DNA of 64,000 nucleotides from the NCBI GenBank assembly GCA_027382625.1, contig JAJKFJ010020804.1, positions 1 to 64,000 of the forward strand. The letters are read 5' to 3'. Below are positions 24,391-36,445 of the stretch, piece after piece. The position numbers were made by a program, and so were the translations under genes. The first letter of the stretch is position 1. Every line of letters starts with the position of its first letter. The notes below the pieces were generated by a model. That model ran no database searches, had not been told where the DNA came from, and saw only the letters and a list, made by a program, of their open reading frames with translations. The DNA is from Tetmemena sp. SeJ-2015 (lineage: Eukaryota; Ciliophora; Spirotrichea; Sporadotrichida; Oxytrichidae).

Positions 24391-26640
24391 TAAAACATCT
24401 ATGCACATCAGTCTCGTTTAAAAAAGTTTTATAAATTTCATAAATTTCAGTTTTATTGTAATATTTAGCTTGAATAACTTTAACCAATAGTCTATAATGA
24501 TAAAAAACAAGTCTCTTAGCTGAAAGTCTTTGATTATGTTGGACTATTTAATTGGCTAATGAGTAACTATTGAGTTGATTGAGGTTGCTAATAGGTCGAG
24601 AAAGAGTAGTCTTAAGTAAGGCAAGGTGTTTCAAGAAATTAGCAAAGGCGTCCTTTGCTGTGTTGACTGCTGGTTTGATTGTGCATGTTAATTTTTAGCA
24701 ATGCATACATTAGAAACACAATAAGTTTATAATGTAAACTTGAGTGAGGGTATCTTGAGTTTGATTGGTTATAAATTAACATTGTCAGTTTGATCAAAAG
24801 TCACCCTTAAATAGTCCTTCTATATAAACGGTACAAATAGATCAGATATAAGCCTACCCCTCCCCCTCACTCAATTAGTCTTGAAAAATTTATCAGAAAA
24901 AAAACTTATTTTTTGAAGGAAAAAAGAAATAGGATAAAAGATTATAAGAGATTTGAAGAACAGAAGTTATTATTATATTTTTTTCAATATGATTTAAACT
25001 AATTGTTGTTTGAGAGAGAATGCGGAAATATTTTTCAATTTATGACAAAGTATAGCTTGAATTTAATGAAAATAGTTCTAATATACTTAAAAATTAAATC
25101 ATAAATAGTATGTAGAAAGTAGACTTCCTTGTTGAATGCCATCTAAATCGTTTTTATTTCAAATTGTTTTTCCTTTTGATATCGCAATTAATTAAAATTT
25201 TTTCCTAGAATAATGCTTTGGAAATCTATGTACTATTGCTCATTTAATAATTTATCTCTCTTAGTATCACCTCAATGATAAATATGACCTCCTAGTGTAT
25301 ACACAAAATTGTAATTATTTATTTTTATTCCTATTCCTATATTGAGATTACTAAAATTATATTTTATATCTATATCAGTGCTGTTGTTTCCACTTTAGTC
25401 CCTGCATACCCTGTTAATATTTAACTTTAATCTTTATTAAATTTATTTATATTATTTTTGAATATATAACAGGAAAACTGAGCTTGTTATACCCATAAAC
25501 CAAGAAATAGAAATCCTTCAGTAATTAATTGTAAGGTAAATTTGCTTTGAATAATTATCAATTTAACTTTATACAAATTGATTACATTTTTGGGTAATTA
25601 AGAAAGGTTTTACAAATTATTTATTTTATAACAAATATGGTTTTCAATTTTATTTTCACATACTTTGTACAAAAATTTCCCTTTAAAAAATATATAAAGA
25701 GCGATTAATTTGTTTTCTGAAATTAAATACTTTCATTGCTCCGTTAATACCTTATTTTATTAGCTAAAATAGATACTTTTATATATTAAATATTTATTTA
25801 TAATATTGAATAAAAAAGCTCGAAAAAGGGTTGGGAAAAATAATTCTGCATATTTTACTGGTACAAAATAGGAAGGAAAAATAATAGATGCCTGAGAGGA
25901 TATTTTCAAAAATTTTTGCAAATATATTAGGTTTGATTAGGCGATAAGCAATTGATATTTTATAAAATAAATTAGGTTTTATAACATAAACTAGTTGATG
26001 ATATATTTTGAATCAAATTTAAAGAAAAAGAGTTCCCCTGTTTTAGACTTTTAAATCTTATTTAATATAATAATTTGCAAATAAATACAATAATTTAGCA
26101 TTTTCAAAAAATTCAAATTAGAATACAAAAAAAGACTTTCTCTTCAATTTACGTGTTCTTCCAGATTAATAAATGCGATTTATTATGCAAATTTTAATTC
26201 TAATTTAAGTTTCCAATCATAAAATTAATATATTAAATGAGGAGTTTTAATTTCATTTTTAAAAAATGATTTAGCCTTCATATCTAATTAAAAATGATTA
26301 TTTTTAAAATTAGCATTAAATTTAAAATTAGGTACACAAGTAAATAAAAACTTATCGTAAAAATGGTCTAAAAAATTAATTTTTAAAAAAATTCCTCCCA
26401 ATTTTAAATCCTAAAATACAATGGATTTGCGTTAAAACTTAACTTATTAACTTAGCTAATATTTAATAAATATTATTTCTTGGATCCTTCTAAATAAGAC
26501 ACCACTGCGCCTATTCATGGCTAGCAGTTCGGACTTGTTTAGAGGTAGACCAAGGTCTTATTTTATAAACTGTCTTTTAAAGTTTGCACTTTATCTTGTT
26601 CGCAACTCTGGGAGCTGCTTTATCTTAGCATTTTTTAATA
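24391..26640. other. No supported gene
   Basis: Very AT-rich spacer, especially 24,900-26,480, with no frame that could be linked to a family. The stretch at 26,490-26,560 is less AT-rich but too short to call. Confidence 0.4.
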
Positions 26641-26657
26641 TTGTTCGTAATCATTGA

Positions 26658-28088
26658 TCAATAGGCATTAATTTCAGATAATAATATATTCTCATTATCT
26701 TATAAAAATTAATTGACAAGCCATTTCAATGCGTACGCTCTCTTTTCGTCGTTTTCAGCTTTCTTGCCCTCTTGCAAATGAAGCAAGATAAAAATTTAAG
26801 CTTAGTGTTAGGGGCCTGAATGAGAGCAAGAAATTAGAAATGTAGGATACAATCTCTGAAAACTTGGCTCTACAAGAAACTAAAATAAGAAGGCGCCCAA
26901 TCGAAATTCGCTGCATAATATAGATAGGTATAAGTTTAAAATTACGTAAATGGTTAAAGGTCAGTTGTGTTAGCTGCCAAAACGAAGAGATCCTCTTAGT
27001 TTTCTATGGAGTAATTGTTTTTCTCCGCAGCTTCGTTTTTCTTCAAGGTCGCTTCCTCGAAAATTTTGCAGATATTCTTGACTTCGTTCTCAGGCAATCC
27101 TTAGGTAGCTGGGACTAGGCGCTCAATAAGCCTCTCTTTGAAAGTTGACTCATTGAGTTGAATCTTTGCTTGAGCCTTTTAACTTGCTTTCTTTTCTCTT
27201 TTCTTTGTACCAGAGTGATTAAGCCCTTTCAACCCTAGTTCGTACTTAGCCCAGGACTTTATGTTTCTGAGGATTTGTTTAATATAGGTTGGCTTTGGAT
27301 TTGTGAGGAAAAGGGGTTGCGACAATAAATTTTAAAATAAAAAACTTTTTTAATGCGAGCGAAGAGGCTTGCCTTCAAATATGTATTTTGAGCTGATGTT
27401 AAGATATTTTTTTTGGAAGTTCACTCGCTTTCTGCCGGCGCCCTTCAAAATTTATTAGCTAAAATCGCTAAGGAAAATTATCAAGTTTTTTGAGGTCTTT
27501 TTTTGAAGATGCTAAGTTTAGGTAAGGATTTTAGACATCTAGCAGAGAATATTATTTTTTTTAAAAGTGCTGATTTAATAATTATAAGACTGCTCGCTTA
27601 GGTAAATAGGAGTACCACTAGGATAAGAAGTGGTATCTATATCACAATCTGATCCTTATTTTTCAAAAATTTGATCAGGCAGATCATATCTTTATTCAGG
27701 GTGCGAAACATCCTAATTGTCAAGCTATAATATGCTTTTGAAAATGGGGTAACGTTTCATTGTCCTTGCGTTTAATTCCTTGAACTTAAGCTAAAATAAA
27801 AAGAGACATAAATTTATAAGAACTTCTCCATGAATTCTAAATTTAGAATTATTTTAAGTTTAATAATTCTTCGTGGGAATCTTTTTCTATTTGATAGCTG
27901 TCATCTTGGACATCTGAGCTCATTTCATTGATTTCATTCGTTTTTTAAAATTCGAGCTCACTGAATCCTTGAGAGGCTTTAGTGCTCGCTGATTGTAAGT
28001 AATTTATGGGGCTTAAAAGTTCGGGATGCTCTTCGTTATGTGTAGGTTGAAAAACTTGGTTAATACAATGCTTCTCATCCCCATTCAT
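26658..28088 (-). CDS. Family A gene, best-preserved copy, with one intron
   Basis: An uninterrupted frame (TAA/TAG as Gln) runs from an ATG at 27,911-27,913 to 26,946. A 35 bp GT-AG intron (26,911-26,945) follows, then an exon to TGA at 26,658-26,660, giving 407 codons. The splice is supported because the downstream frame is the conserved one (QEGKKAENDEKRAYALKWLV; compare QKGKKDENDEKREFALQWLI at 23 kb). Unspliced, the frame runs on to a TGA at 26,726 with an unconserved end. A second frame from ATG 28,088 to TGA 27,720 overlaps the 5' part and looks more protein-like there (acidic, NEEHPELLSPINYLQS). The true N-terminus may therefore be encoded there and joined by another intron or eliminated segment. 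Mid-protein motif: NPKPTYIKQILRNIKSW. Function is unknown; possibly a germline-limited gene. Confidence 0.65.
26911..26945 (-). other. Spliceosomal intron of the family A gene (35 bp)
   Basis: On the minus strand it starts GTAATTTTAAAC and ends TATGCAG. Removing it joins PFT to EFRLGAFLFQF in frame. The same position in the 23 kb copy holds a GTATAT...TTGAG intron whose removal gives ...VFLFQF. Confidence 0.65.
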
Positions 28089-28089
28089 A

Positions 28090-30165
28090 TATGAAAAGTT
28101 ATTTTTAAAATTCTTGTCTAGGAAAATACTATTTAGTAAGTCTTGAGACTTCTCAATGTAATCACTTATTTTTAAAATATAATTTTTAAACTATTGTTAT
28201 CTATACTGGTTTTTTAAGGTTTCTCTATTTTATAATTAGACTTAGAATGTAGATTATAAGCTGTATGTTAAATTAATTATTTTTTTAAGTTGATCTTTGA
28301 CAAATAAAAATGATTAACTTTAAGAAGCAAGGTGAGAATTCACTCTTGGAGAAGAAGGAAAGCTCAAGATTGATGTGGGTTTTTTGAAATAAGTATCAAT
28401 TTTATAGTTAGGGTCCTCATAGGTTATTCTTTGTCTCTTGTACTAATTTTAAGCATAAGAATTAATGTATTGATTATTATAGTTAGCGATTTGCATCATG
28501 TTAATTTATAAAAATAAAATAAATAAGTCTCTCTTTCTCTATTATAATGTTAAATAGTAGTAGTTTTAATAGAGTGAGAGGTGGTACAAATTTTTGTTAA
28601 TTAATATTATAAATTGTGATTTGTACCAGACTTAAATAGTCCAGTTTAACACTGGTACAAAAAACTTATTTTTGAGGAAATCTATCTTTTTTAGACTATT
28701 TTTTCCTTGAGCTAAATATATTTGTATATTTGGGGATCATTAATTAAAATTAAACTGATTTTTAATAAATTTTTTTAATCAAATAAAAATATTGTGTGCA
28801 TCTTTAAGAATAGCAAATCAGATTAATTATAATTTGCTTCATATTTATCCAAATCTTTTTATTTATTCATTAAATTACCAACTAAAATATTGGGAAATGA
28901 TGAGAATTTAAGTCGTATAAGATGAAAAAATTGATTTGAAACAAATAAAGATTATTTAGTTTTTTGGAAATAAATGCTATTTATTATTAGAGAATTTAAT
29001 GCCTTTTGGTAAAGTTTTAGTGCTAAAAAAATAAAAAATTTATTGAATTAATCAAAAATAAAATCACTACATGTTTTAAATATAAACTCTTTATATAGCT
29101 GAGAATTTAATAAAAAAGAGAATTAAATTAGATATTAAATTAAAATGGAATAATTGAGTGACAGTTTAAGTGTGTCCAATTTAAATAATTATTACACCAT
29201 TCGATTCTGCATGAAATTCTAAGAACTTTTTATCCTTGCAACTTTTGTGTTGGAGCGCTCAGTACAGAGTTATAAGCGACACAAAAATAATAAGAAAATG
29301 ATGATGAAGAAGATGATGAGTGCGCGTGACATATCTCACTGCTGAGAGGTGCTATGAAGATAATTAAAGAAGAAACTCATATTAATTTCTGATAAGCTAT
29401 CGAACAAGCTGCAGATCAGGGGGTGTTTGAACGATTTTAACTGACACGAAGTTGCAACTCTCCATTTATTATTTTAACCAATCACCGATTTTAATTAAAA
29501 TTCCTACTATAATAATTTAGAATAGTTTCGATGAAATTTTAACAAATAATATGGACTATAAATTTAAAAAATAAAAACTTTTTTCAGTGTAAGAAATAGG
29601 TTTAGTTAATTGTTTAAAATAAGGCCTTATCTCTTATTTGTAAAGAGTTTAAAAGTTAATTATTCTTTATTATACTAAACATAATTCTATTCATTGAAAT
29701 ACATTTTAGTTAAAATTTAATATTGGCAAATTTACTCTAAATTTCATCTTTATAATATTTCTAAAAATCTCATTTTTCCTTTGCAAACTTGCTTATCTAT
29801 TCAGCAATAATTAAGATAAAGAATCTTAATTTTAAAAATAAAAATGATGATTATTTGAGATTCTTTTTTCTCTCATTTTCTGAATTTCTATTCTATATTA
29901 ATTAATAAGTAATATGATTTTTCTGTTTTTCAAAATTAGAGAGATGAGGGAGGGGATTTAAATTTTATAATATGAGTAATATAAGTAGTATCAATTGCAT
30001 AATATCCCCTGATGCTGACATAGTCAGAGCAAATATATAATTAATCATAAATTGCATAAGGATCCAAAATGAATTATCATTTGGATGAAATATTATTAAC
30101 TAGCGCATTCATACTCTCTCAGTTCACTTATTCTTTAGTGTCTCCCTCTGATTTTTTTTATATAG
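28090..30165. other. No supported gene
   Basis: AT-rich spacer of about 2 kb. No coding frame with a relative in the window and no clear repeat was found. Confidence 0.4.
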
Positions 30166-30170
30166 ATTAA

Positions 30171-30485
30171 TCAGCAAACATTGCAAAATAATTTGAGATG
30201 AAAAATATATAAAAAGTTATGCCACTCTAGCCAGATAACTGCTTTCTTTTTCTCATCCTTGTACTTATCTTAGTACTACTATTACTGCTGCTCATCCCTC
30301 GACTCCTCCTCCGATTCCTCCGATTCCTCCGACTCCTCAGACTCCTCAGACTCCTCCGACTCCTCCTACTCTTTCTACTTCTTCTCTTCCTCTTTCTACT
30401 TCCTCTTCTACTACTACTACTTCGTGGCCTTATTTAAGATACTAATAATAAAAAAATCATTTTAAGTTAATTGAGAATTTTTCAT
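30171..30485 (-). CDS. Acidic low-complexity Glu/Ser/Gln/Lys-rich open frame
   Basis: In ciliate code the minus strand reads 104 codons from ATG at 30,483-30,485 to TGA at 30,171-30,173. The frame stays open upstream, so the start is uncertain. The core is Glu-Glu-Ser repeated about six times, encoded by 9 bp repeats (GACTCCTCN on the + strand, 30,299-30,372). A Lys/Gln/Glu-rich stretch lies on one side and a Gln run followed by Lys/Asp/Glu on the other. The Gln codons are mostly TAG. The codon-level pattern suits a disordered acidic region. A plain microsatellite that happens to be open is the alternative. Confidence 0.4.
30299..30420. repeat. GACTCCTCN / CTTCTAC microsatellite-like tract
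   Basis: Nine-base near-repeats of GACTCCTCN and then CTNCTACTTCNTCT-type triplet-rich sequence give a strongly strand-asymmetric C/T tract. The tract encodes the EES repeat on the opposite strand. Confidence 0.75.
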
Positions 30486-30989
30486 GTCATCGATCACTTT
30501 GTCCTTAAGGGTATCATTAAAATAAATTTGGAATTAAATTTTCGTTTAAAAAATTATAGCTTATTTTTGCTTTTCTTATATCCTATTATAGCTGAGAATT
30601 AAAAAGAGAAGTAAACTAATAATCAAGTTAATAAATTTAAAAACCGTGGCATTTGAAGTGTGAGATATTGGTTTGAATTTATTACCATTCGATTAAGCAT
30701 TAAATTCTAAGCAACTTTCATCCTTGCAACTTCTTTTTTGGAAGTCTACTTACCTCGGCCATAAATTTTTGAACTTTGCTAATTTCTTGATTCGGAGTTT
30801 GTGGTATCATCTTCATTTTCACCTGCTATTGTAATGGCAGTAGAACAAAATCATATTAAATTAAATATGCTATCGACAAAACCCATATTGGGCTAACTAC
30901 TTCACAATTTAGCGTCCAACTATTTACTTCATTTATTATTTTAACTTAATTCAGATTTTCATTTTAATATAAACTGAATTCTTATATTT

Positions 30990-31450
30990 TCATTACAAAA
31001 TAAGGTAGCAGTCTCTCCAGATCTGTAGATCTAAAAAGTTTTTCAATAAACTTCATGCAAAATTTAAAGTTTAAATACTTTAAAATTTAATGAATGTCTC
31101 GGTAGTAGAAGGGTACTGAGCATTAACAAAATACTTGTCTCTATTTTGTAAGTCTAAAATATTAGCAGTGAAAATAATTTAATTTCAGTCTTTTAAGTTT
31201 TTCTACTATTCAAGTACTGCAGTTCTGAAGTAGGATAAAATATCGTCGCTTTTCTAGTCCTATGAGCTTTGAATGCCGATGTAGGCGGCAGCATTAAAGC
31301 CTTTCTCCTTTTACTTTTTGAGAAAATAGGAGATGAATCTATATTCGACAGGAGAGGCTTTTTCATCGTAAGCCTAAAGCTCCTATCTACAAATGTCTCT
31401 CAAGCTTGTAAAAAGAATTAAAATAGAGTTAATATTGTGACTCCGGAGTT
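30990..31450 (-). pseudogene. Short family A remnant, first branch
   Basis: The words TCTCCAGATCTGTAGATCTA (31,015) and AAGCTCCTATCTACAA (31,378) match landmark stretches at 14.87 and 12.66 kb, in the same order and spacing class as the first-branch copies. This is a fragment outside the tandem array. Confidence 0.4.
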
Positions 31451-32105
31451 AATACATCAAACTGCCACTTTCTTCACAAGCTTAGACTTGGAAGGTGGGA
31501 GGGAAATAATTAGGATCACAATTAGATACAAGGATCATCAGAGGCGACTTTTTTTATTATTAAAAATATAGAGCTCACTGGTTGGAATGGATGGATAATC
31601 AGTGATCGTGAAAACTCGAAGAATCTTGGAAACTGAGGAAGCCAATATAAATGCAGCACTGATATTAAAAGACATTTTAAATAAATTCTCTCAAGGACTT
31701 TTAATATTTAATTCCACATCAGTTATATTAAGAAAATTTTGATATGCTTCTGATGGGTTACCGATATATAAACGGTTAAGGCTACTTCTCAGGGTACTGA
31801 GGTATTTAATGAGAAGAGACCATTAAAAATAATTGCAAGTAAGGTATGAAAGCATTAAAATATAAATTTCCTCGACAAAATTATCAGGAATGCCCAAATA
31901 ATAAGAATGAAAAGTCTTAAGCTTAGCACCAGCTAAATATAAATTAAAATTTTCGCTTAAGCTTTTTGCTTAAAAACTCCAGGTTAAGAGCATTGTATTT
32001 AGATTTTCTCAGGAAGTATTTAACTCTGCTCAAAAGTTCAGTAAATTAAAATTATTTATTCTCTTGCCTAGTTTATATTCATCATTCTTTTTTGCTTTCT
32101 AGATC
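31451..32105. other. No supported gene
   Basis: Mixed AT-rich sequence with no frame I could connect to a family. Confidence 0.35.
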
Positions 32106-32109
32106 ATCA

Positions 32110-32430
32110 TCATTTATGGGTATTAAGGTTGCAGTTAACTATTATATTGAAGGCGCTCTTCCTATTCTGGAAAATAACAATTGAAGTCTTGGTCCATTTT
32201 AGATTCAAATTCCTTGATCCATCTATGCCAGATCTTTTTCTATTCAGTTTTAAAATAAATAATGATTGTAATAAATTAATTGTATGCAAGCCTTCTTTTA
32301 AAAGTCTATCTCTGTCAGAAAACGCCAGTCCCTCAAAATATTTCTCCATTTTAAGCTTACGCTATTATTTTTCCAATCTGCGTTTCTATTTGCTTCAAAC
32401 CTTTCAATATAAAAAAATATTGTTGTTGTA
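32110..32430 (-). pseudogene. Unrecognised coding remnant
   Basis: Two overlapping minus-strand frames together look like one protein split by a frameshift around 32,350. One holds YIERFEANRNADWKNNSVS; the other holds KMEKYFEGLAFSDRDRLLKE and GLHTINLLQSL, and ends in TGA at about 32,110. The + strand frame of 127 codons over the same stretch is the antisense shadow. No domain was recognised. Confidence 0.4.
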
Positions 32431-32981
32431 CTTTATAAGGAAAGTTTTTTTAAACATCAGTTTAATGAAAATTAAATTTCATTTTCTTCCTTCTGAATTT
32501 CTTTTTGAATAAGTTGGAAAAAATTCTTAGAATCGGGGACGTTACTGGGCTTCTTTGTCTGTTGCAATTTTAATAAATTTTAATTAATGCAAGATCTCAA
32601 AAGAGTTAGATTTGGAAAGATGGAAGATATTGTTTTTTGGTTAGCTGAGAAGATTTTGAAAAATATTCGCTCATTCTAAAAAAGTATGAGAAAAATTTTT
32701 AAAGTTTAAGATTTGTTTGTCCAGATTGTTACTAACTTTGATTTCTTGGCGAAATTTAGAAATTTTGATCTAAATAAATATTTTTTTATCTTCAAATATA
32801 TTTATTGTATCAAAGAGATTATATTTCTGATCAACCAGTGTCTACTGATGCTTTTCTTTAAAACTAGAGAATTTAATCCGGAAATAAGGGGTACGGGTGC
32901 TAATAAGAATAACCAATATAACCACCTCTGGCAACATATTAATATATAATGACGTTTGGTTGCGACCCGCCGCCTAGCACA

Positions 32982-33360
32982 TCAACAGGCAACCATTCTG
33001 AGGCCCTTGAAGCTGATTGGATAACGCTTTACAAAAAGAGACTTCTGTTGTTTAGTCTTAAAGGCGAAAAAAATGATCTAGGCCTCCTGGTAGTTCAATA
33101 AAACTCCATGGTATTAGGTGACACTTTCAGATAACATAGTGCAGAATAATGCCAGTGGTCTGAAATAATATCTGCATGCCAAATAAGTCTAATTAACATA
33201 ATCTTAAATCTCTCCTCCTTAAGCGATTTTAACCTCGATATATTCTCCTATTGGGCTCTACTATCTGCAGAGGAGATTAAGAATCCAGGGAAAAGAAGGG
33301 GAGGACTTTGGGAGTTCTTCTCGCAAGTCTTCAGGGTTTATCATTACCCACGAGCCTTTC
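32982..33360 (-). pseudogene. Unrecognised coding remnant with C-terminus
   Basis: In ciliate code the minus strand gives NISRLKSLKEERFKIMLIRL followed by IWHADIISDHWHYSALCYL up to a TGA. In a shifted frame it then gives NYQEAQIIFFAFKTKQQKS and KRYPISFKGLRMVAC, ending in TGA at 32,982-32,984. This stretch is noticeably less AT-rich than its surroundings. The single frame change may be a mutation or a small unplaced intron or eliminated segment. No relative was seen in the window. Confidence 0.45.
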
Positions 33361-35875
33361 AATTAAACATACTATACTCATCAACAATGGATTACTAAAT
33401 CATATCTACCTTAGGGAATAAAGGCTATGAACAAGGGCATTGAGAAATGGCCAGTAAATCTTCAACCCCTTGCCCATGTGACTTTAGTGCCACGATTAGT
33501 AAGTAGATTTTAACTTTATAATTTAAGAATTTAAAATTATAGATTTTGACAAAAATTATTCTTTCTATTTCTAATCAAGCTCTGTAGTGTAGTTTGTATT
33601 CAGCATTGACATGCCAGGCTAGTTTTTATTTAACTCTTTCTTTTAAAGAATTATAATTTCAAATATTAAAATAAATTATAAAATAATACATCTCTGCTTC
33701 ATATTTTCGAATTAAATATTTTTTATAGTTCATATCCAAATCTTGATTTAACATGCCATTAACTAAATAGGGGTTCTTCTCTTTTTGAGAACTCGAGGGA
33801 TTACATTCGAATAAAGGCTGGCCTGAACCTATTTCATCAGGAGAATTGAAATCCTTTATATAGGGCCAGAGTTAGTCTTCTTGCTTGCTCTACTTTCTTT
33901 GCTCAGTTTCAAATTAATTTGTGGGAAAGCCTAGTGAGTTTATTGATGAGTGAGGAAATGAATTTTATTTTTTTAAAAGCTCATTTTGCAAAAAACATAC
34001 CAAAACATCAAAATTATATAAATTAAAGAAAATAGTTTTGTATTTGAACCTAAGAATGATCCCCGCCTCCCAAATACTCCTGGTGGTGATGACAGCCCTG
34101 GGAAGTCAGGAAAATATACATTGATCTCTTGACCTCTGAGTTGATTTAATTAATCAGAAAATGGATTTTGAACTGATGACTCTTATAAAAAAAAAATGAC
34201 ATTAACAATATTTCATTTTATCAATAACGTGAATATCAAGGAGTTAGTAAAATTAAATCTGAAATATTTGGAGGCTGAAGTTGATTAGATGCTGTCACTC
34301 ATTATATCATGTAAATTTTAATGGATAAGAGCCAGCAAAAGAGATACAGATTTCATCACCCAATTTTAAAAGGTGAGCTTCCCTCCACCTTTGGTCAATT
34401 TCAACCCTCATTTCTTTCCATAACTTTGTTGATAAGCCTTTTAGCTCAAAGGCTGATTTAAAAGCAAGTCTTTGAGAAGAGGTGCGAAGAATATTATAAA
34501 TACTATATTTAAATTAGGGACTTTCATCTTTGAATGATTTGATTAAGATAAAGACGCAAAGAAAGAGACATAGTCTGGGAAGTAGCCAAAGTTGAGTTAG
34601 AAGAGGGTGGAAGGCTCTACTTTTGAAATTGGAGGATTCACTTAAGTGTTCTGAAGCATAAAAATTAAGTAGTCTTCATTATTAAAGTGTCGGTATCTAA
34701 TTAACGCCAGCCAGAATATATTTCAGATTCAATTTCATATTTGAAGTTTGTAATAATGAAAAATTTAAAATCAAGAAAGAAAGAATTTAAGAACTTAATA
34801 TTAAAATAGCGTCTTCTGGATAAAATTTCCAGCTCATGGGGTCCCGAGTGGCTATGATGAACTACCTCCATCAAGATGTCCGGGTGTTAACTTTCTAATT
34901 TTAGCAAACTTTATATTATTAAATTAAGAGATTTTATAATTCCATAAAATATTTTATAACTAATGAAGACAAATTAACCAAAAATTAAAATTAATCTTTT
35001 CTTAAAAGCTTATTCATCCTAAAAAAATTAACTTCTAAATTATTTTTTTTAAATCAAGTATAATTATTTTATAATTTAACGAGTGAAATTTATTTTTATA
35101 AGCATTTTTAAATTAATCTTAGAGACCTTTTAATAGTGCATAGCCCATTAGTGAAGAATTAGAATATTTTCGCTATTTACCCATTACTATTTACCTCTCA
35201 TCATCATACATGTTGAAAGGGGAAGCATCCAAAGAATTCGTTGCCTCTTTTAAATTTGTCCATTAGTATTGGGGGAAATATTTTGACATCACTCAACTTC
35301 TATTCTAATTTATTAATGATTGATTTAAATAAATTGAATTGTTAAATGGTCACCTATTAAACCTAAGCTAAAGTTATACTTATTTGGCAAGTCTAATTTA
35401 TAATTTATTGCATCAGCAATCACTCCCTTTTAAAACACGCAAGTAATTCTGATATTCAAAAATATATACTCATTATTCTGGCACACATTTAACCAAAAAC
35501 TTTGATAAGCATTATTTTAATTATCTTTAAAAATTATATCGAAAGTAATTATATTTACAATAGAATAAGCAGATTATATATTTTGATTGCCTAATAGTTT
35601 ATTGCTGTCTTGAATTACTTTCACCAATTAGATTTTTGTTATTACAGATACTCACAGTCCTTCTTAGAATCGCAGTCACTATGACTGCAGAAGAAGAGAA
35701 ACCTAAGTTCTGCAGAGTGATTTTCAAATTAAAGAAACATCACTATCAGTCTAATAAATATGGCCAAAAGCTAACTCAATTAAATTTAATGCAACAAATA
35801 ATTATTTGCCAAATAGCTACCAAACAATTTAAATAGAAATCTTAATGAAAGGAGAGTTCTAGAATAAGTTAATAA
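33361..35875. other. No supported gene
   Basis: About 2.5 kb. A 66-codon + frame at 35,636-35,836 sits just upstream of the family C copy and might be part of it, but the frame closes at a TGA soon after. Nothing else is convincing. Confidence 0.4.
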
Positions 35876-35879
35876 GAAA

Positions 35880-36445
35880 AAAATAGAATGCATTATCTTT
35901 TCTTTCAATTGATCAATTCATCGAGATAGATTTAAAATATTTAAATATGTACAAAAATATTTTATAATCTAGAAATTATATATAGAAGTTCAGCTCTTGA
36001 AAAAATCAAATAATTGATGTGCTGAAACATAGAAGTACGATGAGGAGAAGCTGCAACTCCTAACTTTCTAATAAAAAATTTTTCAAATGCGAGAGTAGAG
36101 TATGGCACTCTTAAAATATTAAATTTTGATAATAATTAGAGATTCGTTTAATATGGGTAAGTTTCAACATGGTGCAAGTTTATCTGTCTCATTAAAGTCC
36201 AATCAGCTTCCTATTCGATAGCCAATCTTGAATAAAATTAGTTTCTTTCTTTAACTATGGATCTACCTAGAATGCCATAAATCAATCAAACGATAATTTT
36301 TTTCATCAAATTTGAGTTCTTAGAAATTAGTTACGCTCAATTCTCTGGATTCTCCTACCCAAACTTTAAAGGATTTAAAGTCATAAGAGCATCTTCAAGT
36401 ATTCTAATGATGGTATCTATTTTTAAAAAAGCAACCTTACTTATA
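35880..36445 (+). pseudogene. Family C remnant, copy 1
   Basis: This is the inverted partner of 58.70-59.38 kb. The + strand (ciliate code) is open from 36,018 to TGA at 36,408-36,410 and includes DSFNMGKFQHGASLSVSL and LNSLDSPTQTLKDLKS, matching DSFNLGKYQHGASLSVSL and LNSLDVPTQTLRDLKS of the other copy. About 130 bp present in the other copy are deleted near 36,115-36,135, and the upstream part is in another frame. The family was not recognised. Confidence 0.6.

Noticed and set aside
26726..26910. Unspliced C-terminal end of the family A frame ending in KRERTH
   Set aside because: The alternative spliced frame is conserved with the 23, 14.6 and 1.8 kb copies, whereas this ending is not.
32129..32512. 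127-codon + strand open frame, the longest in the standard code
   Set aside because: It is antisense to minus-strand frames with better protein character and has an AT-driven Phe/Leu/Lys composition; treated as a shadow.
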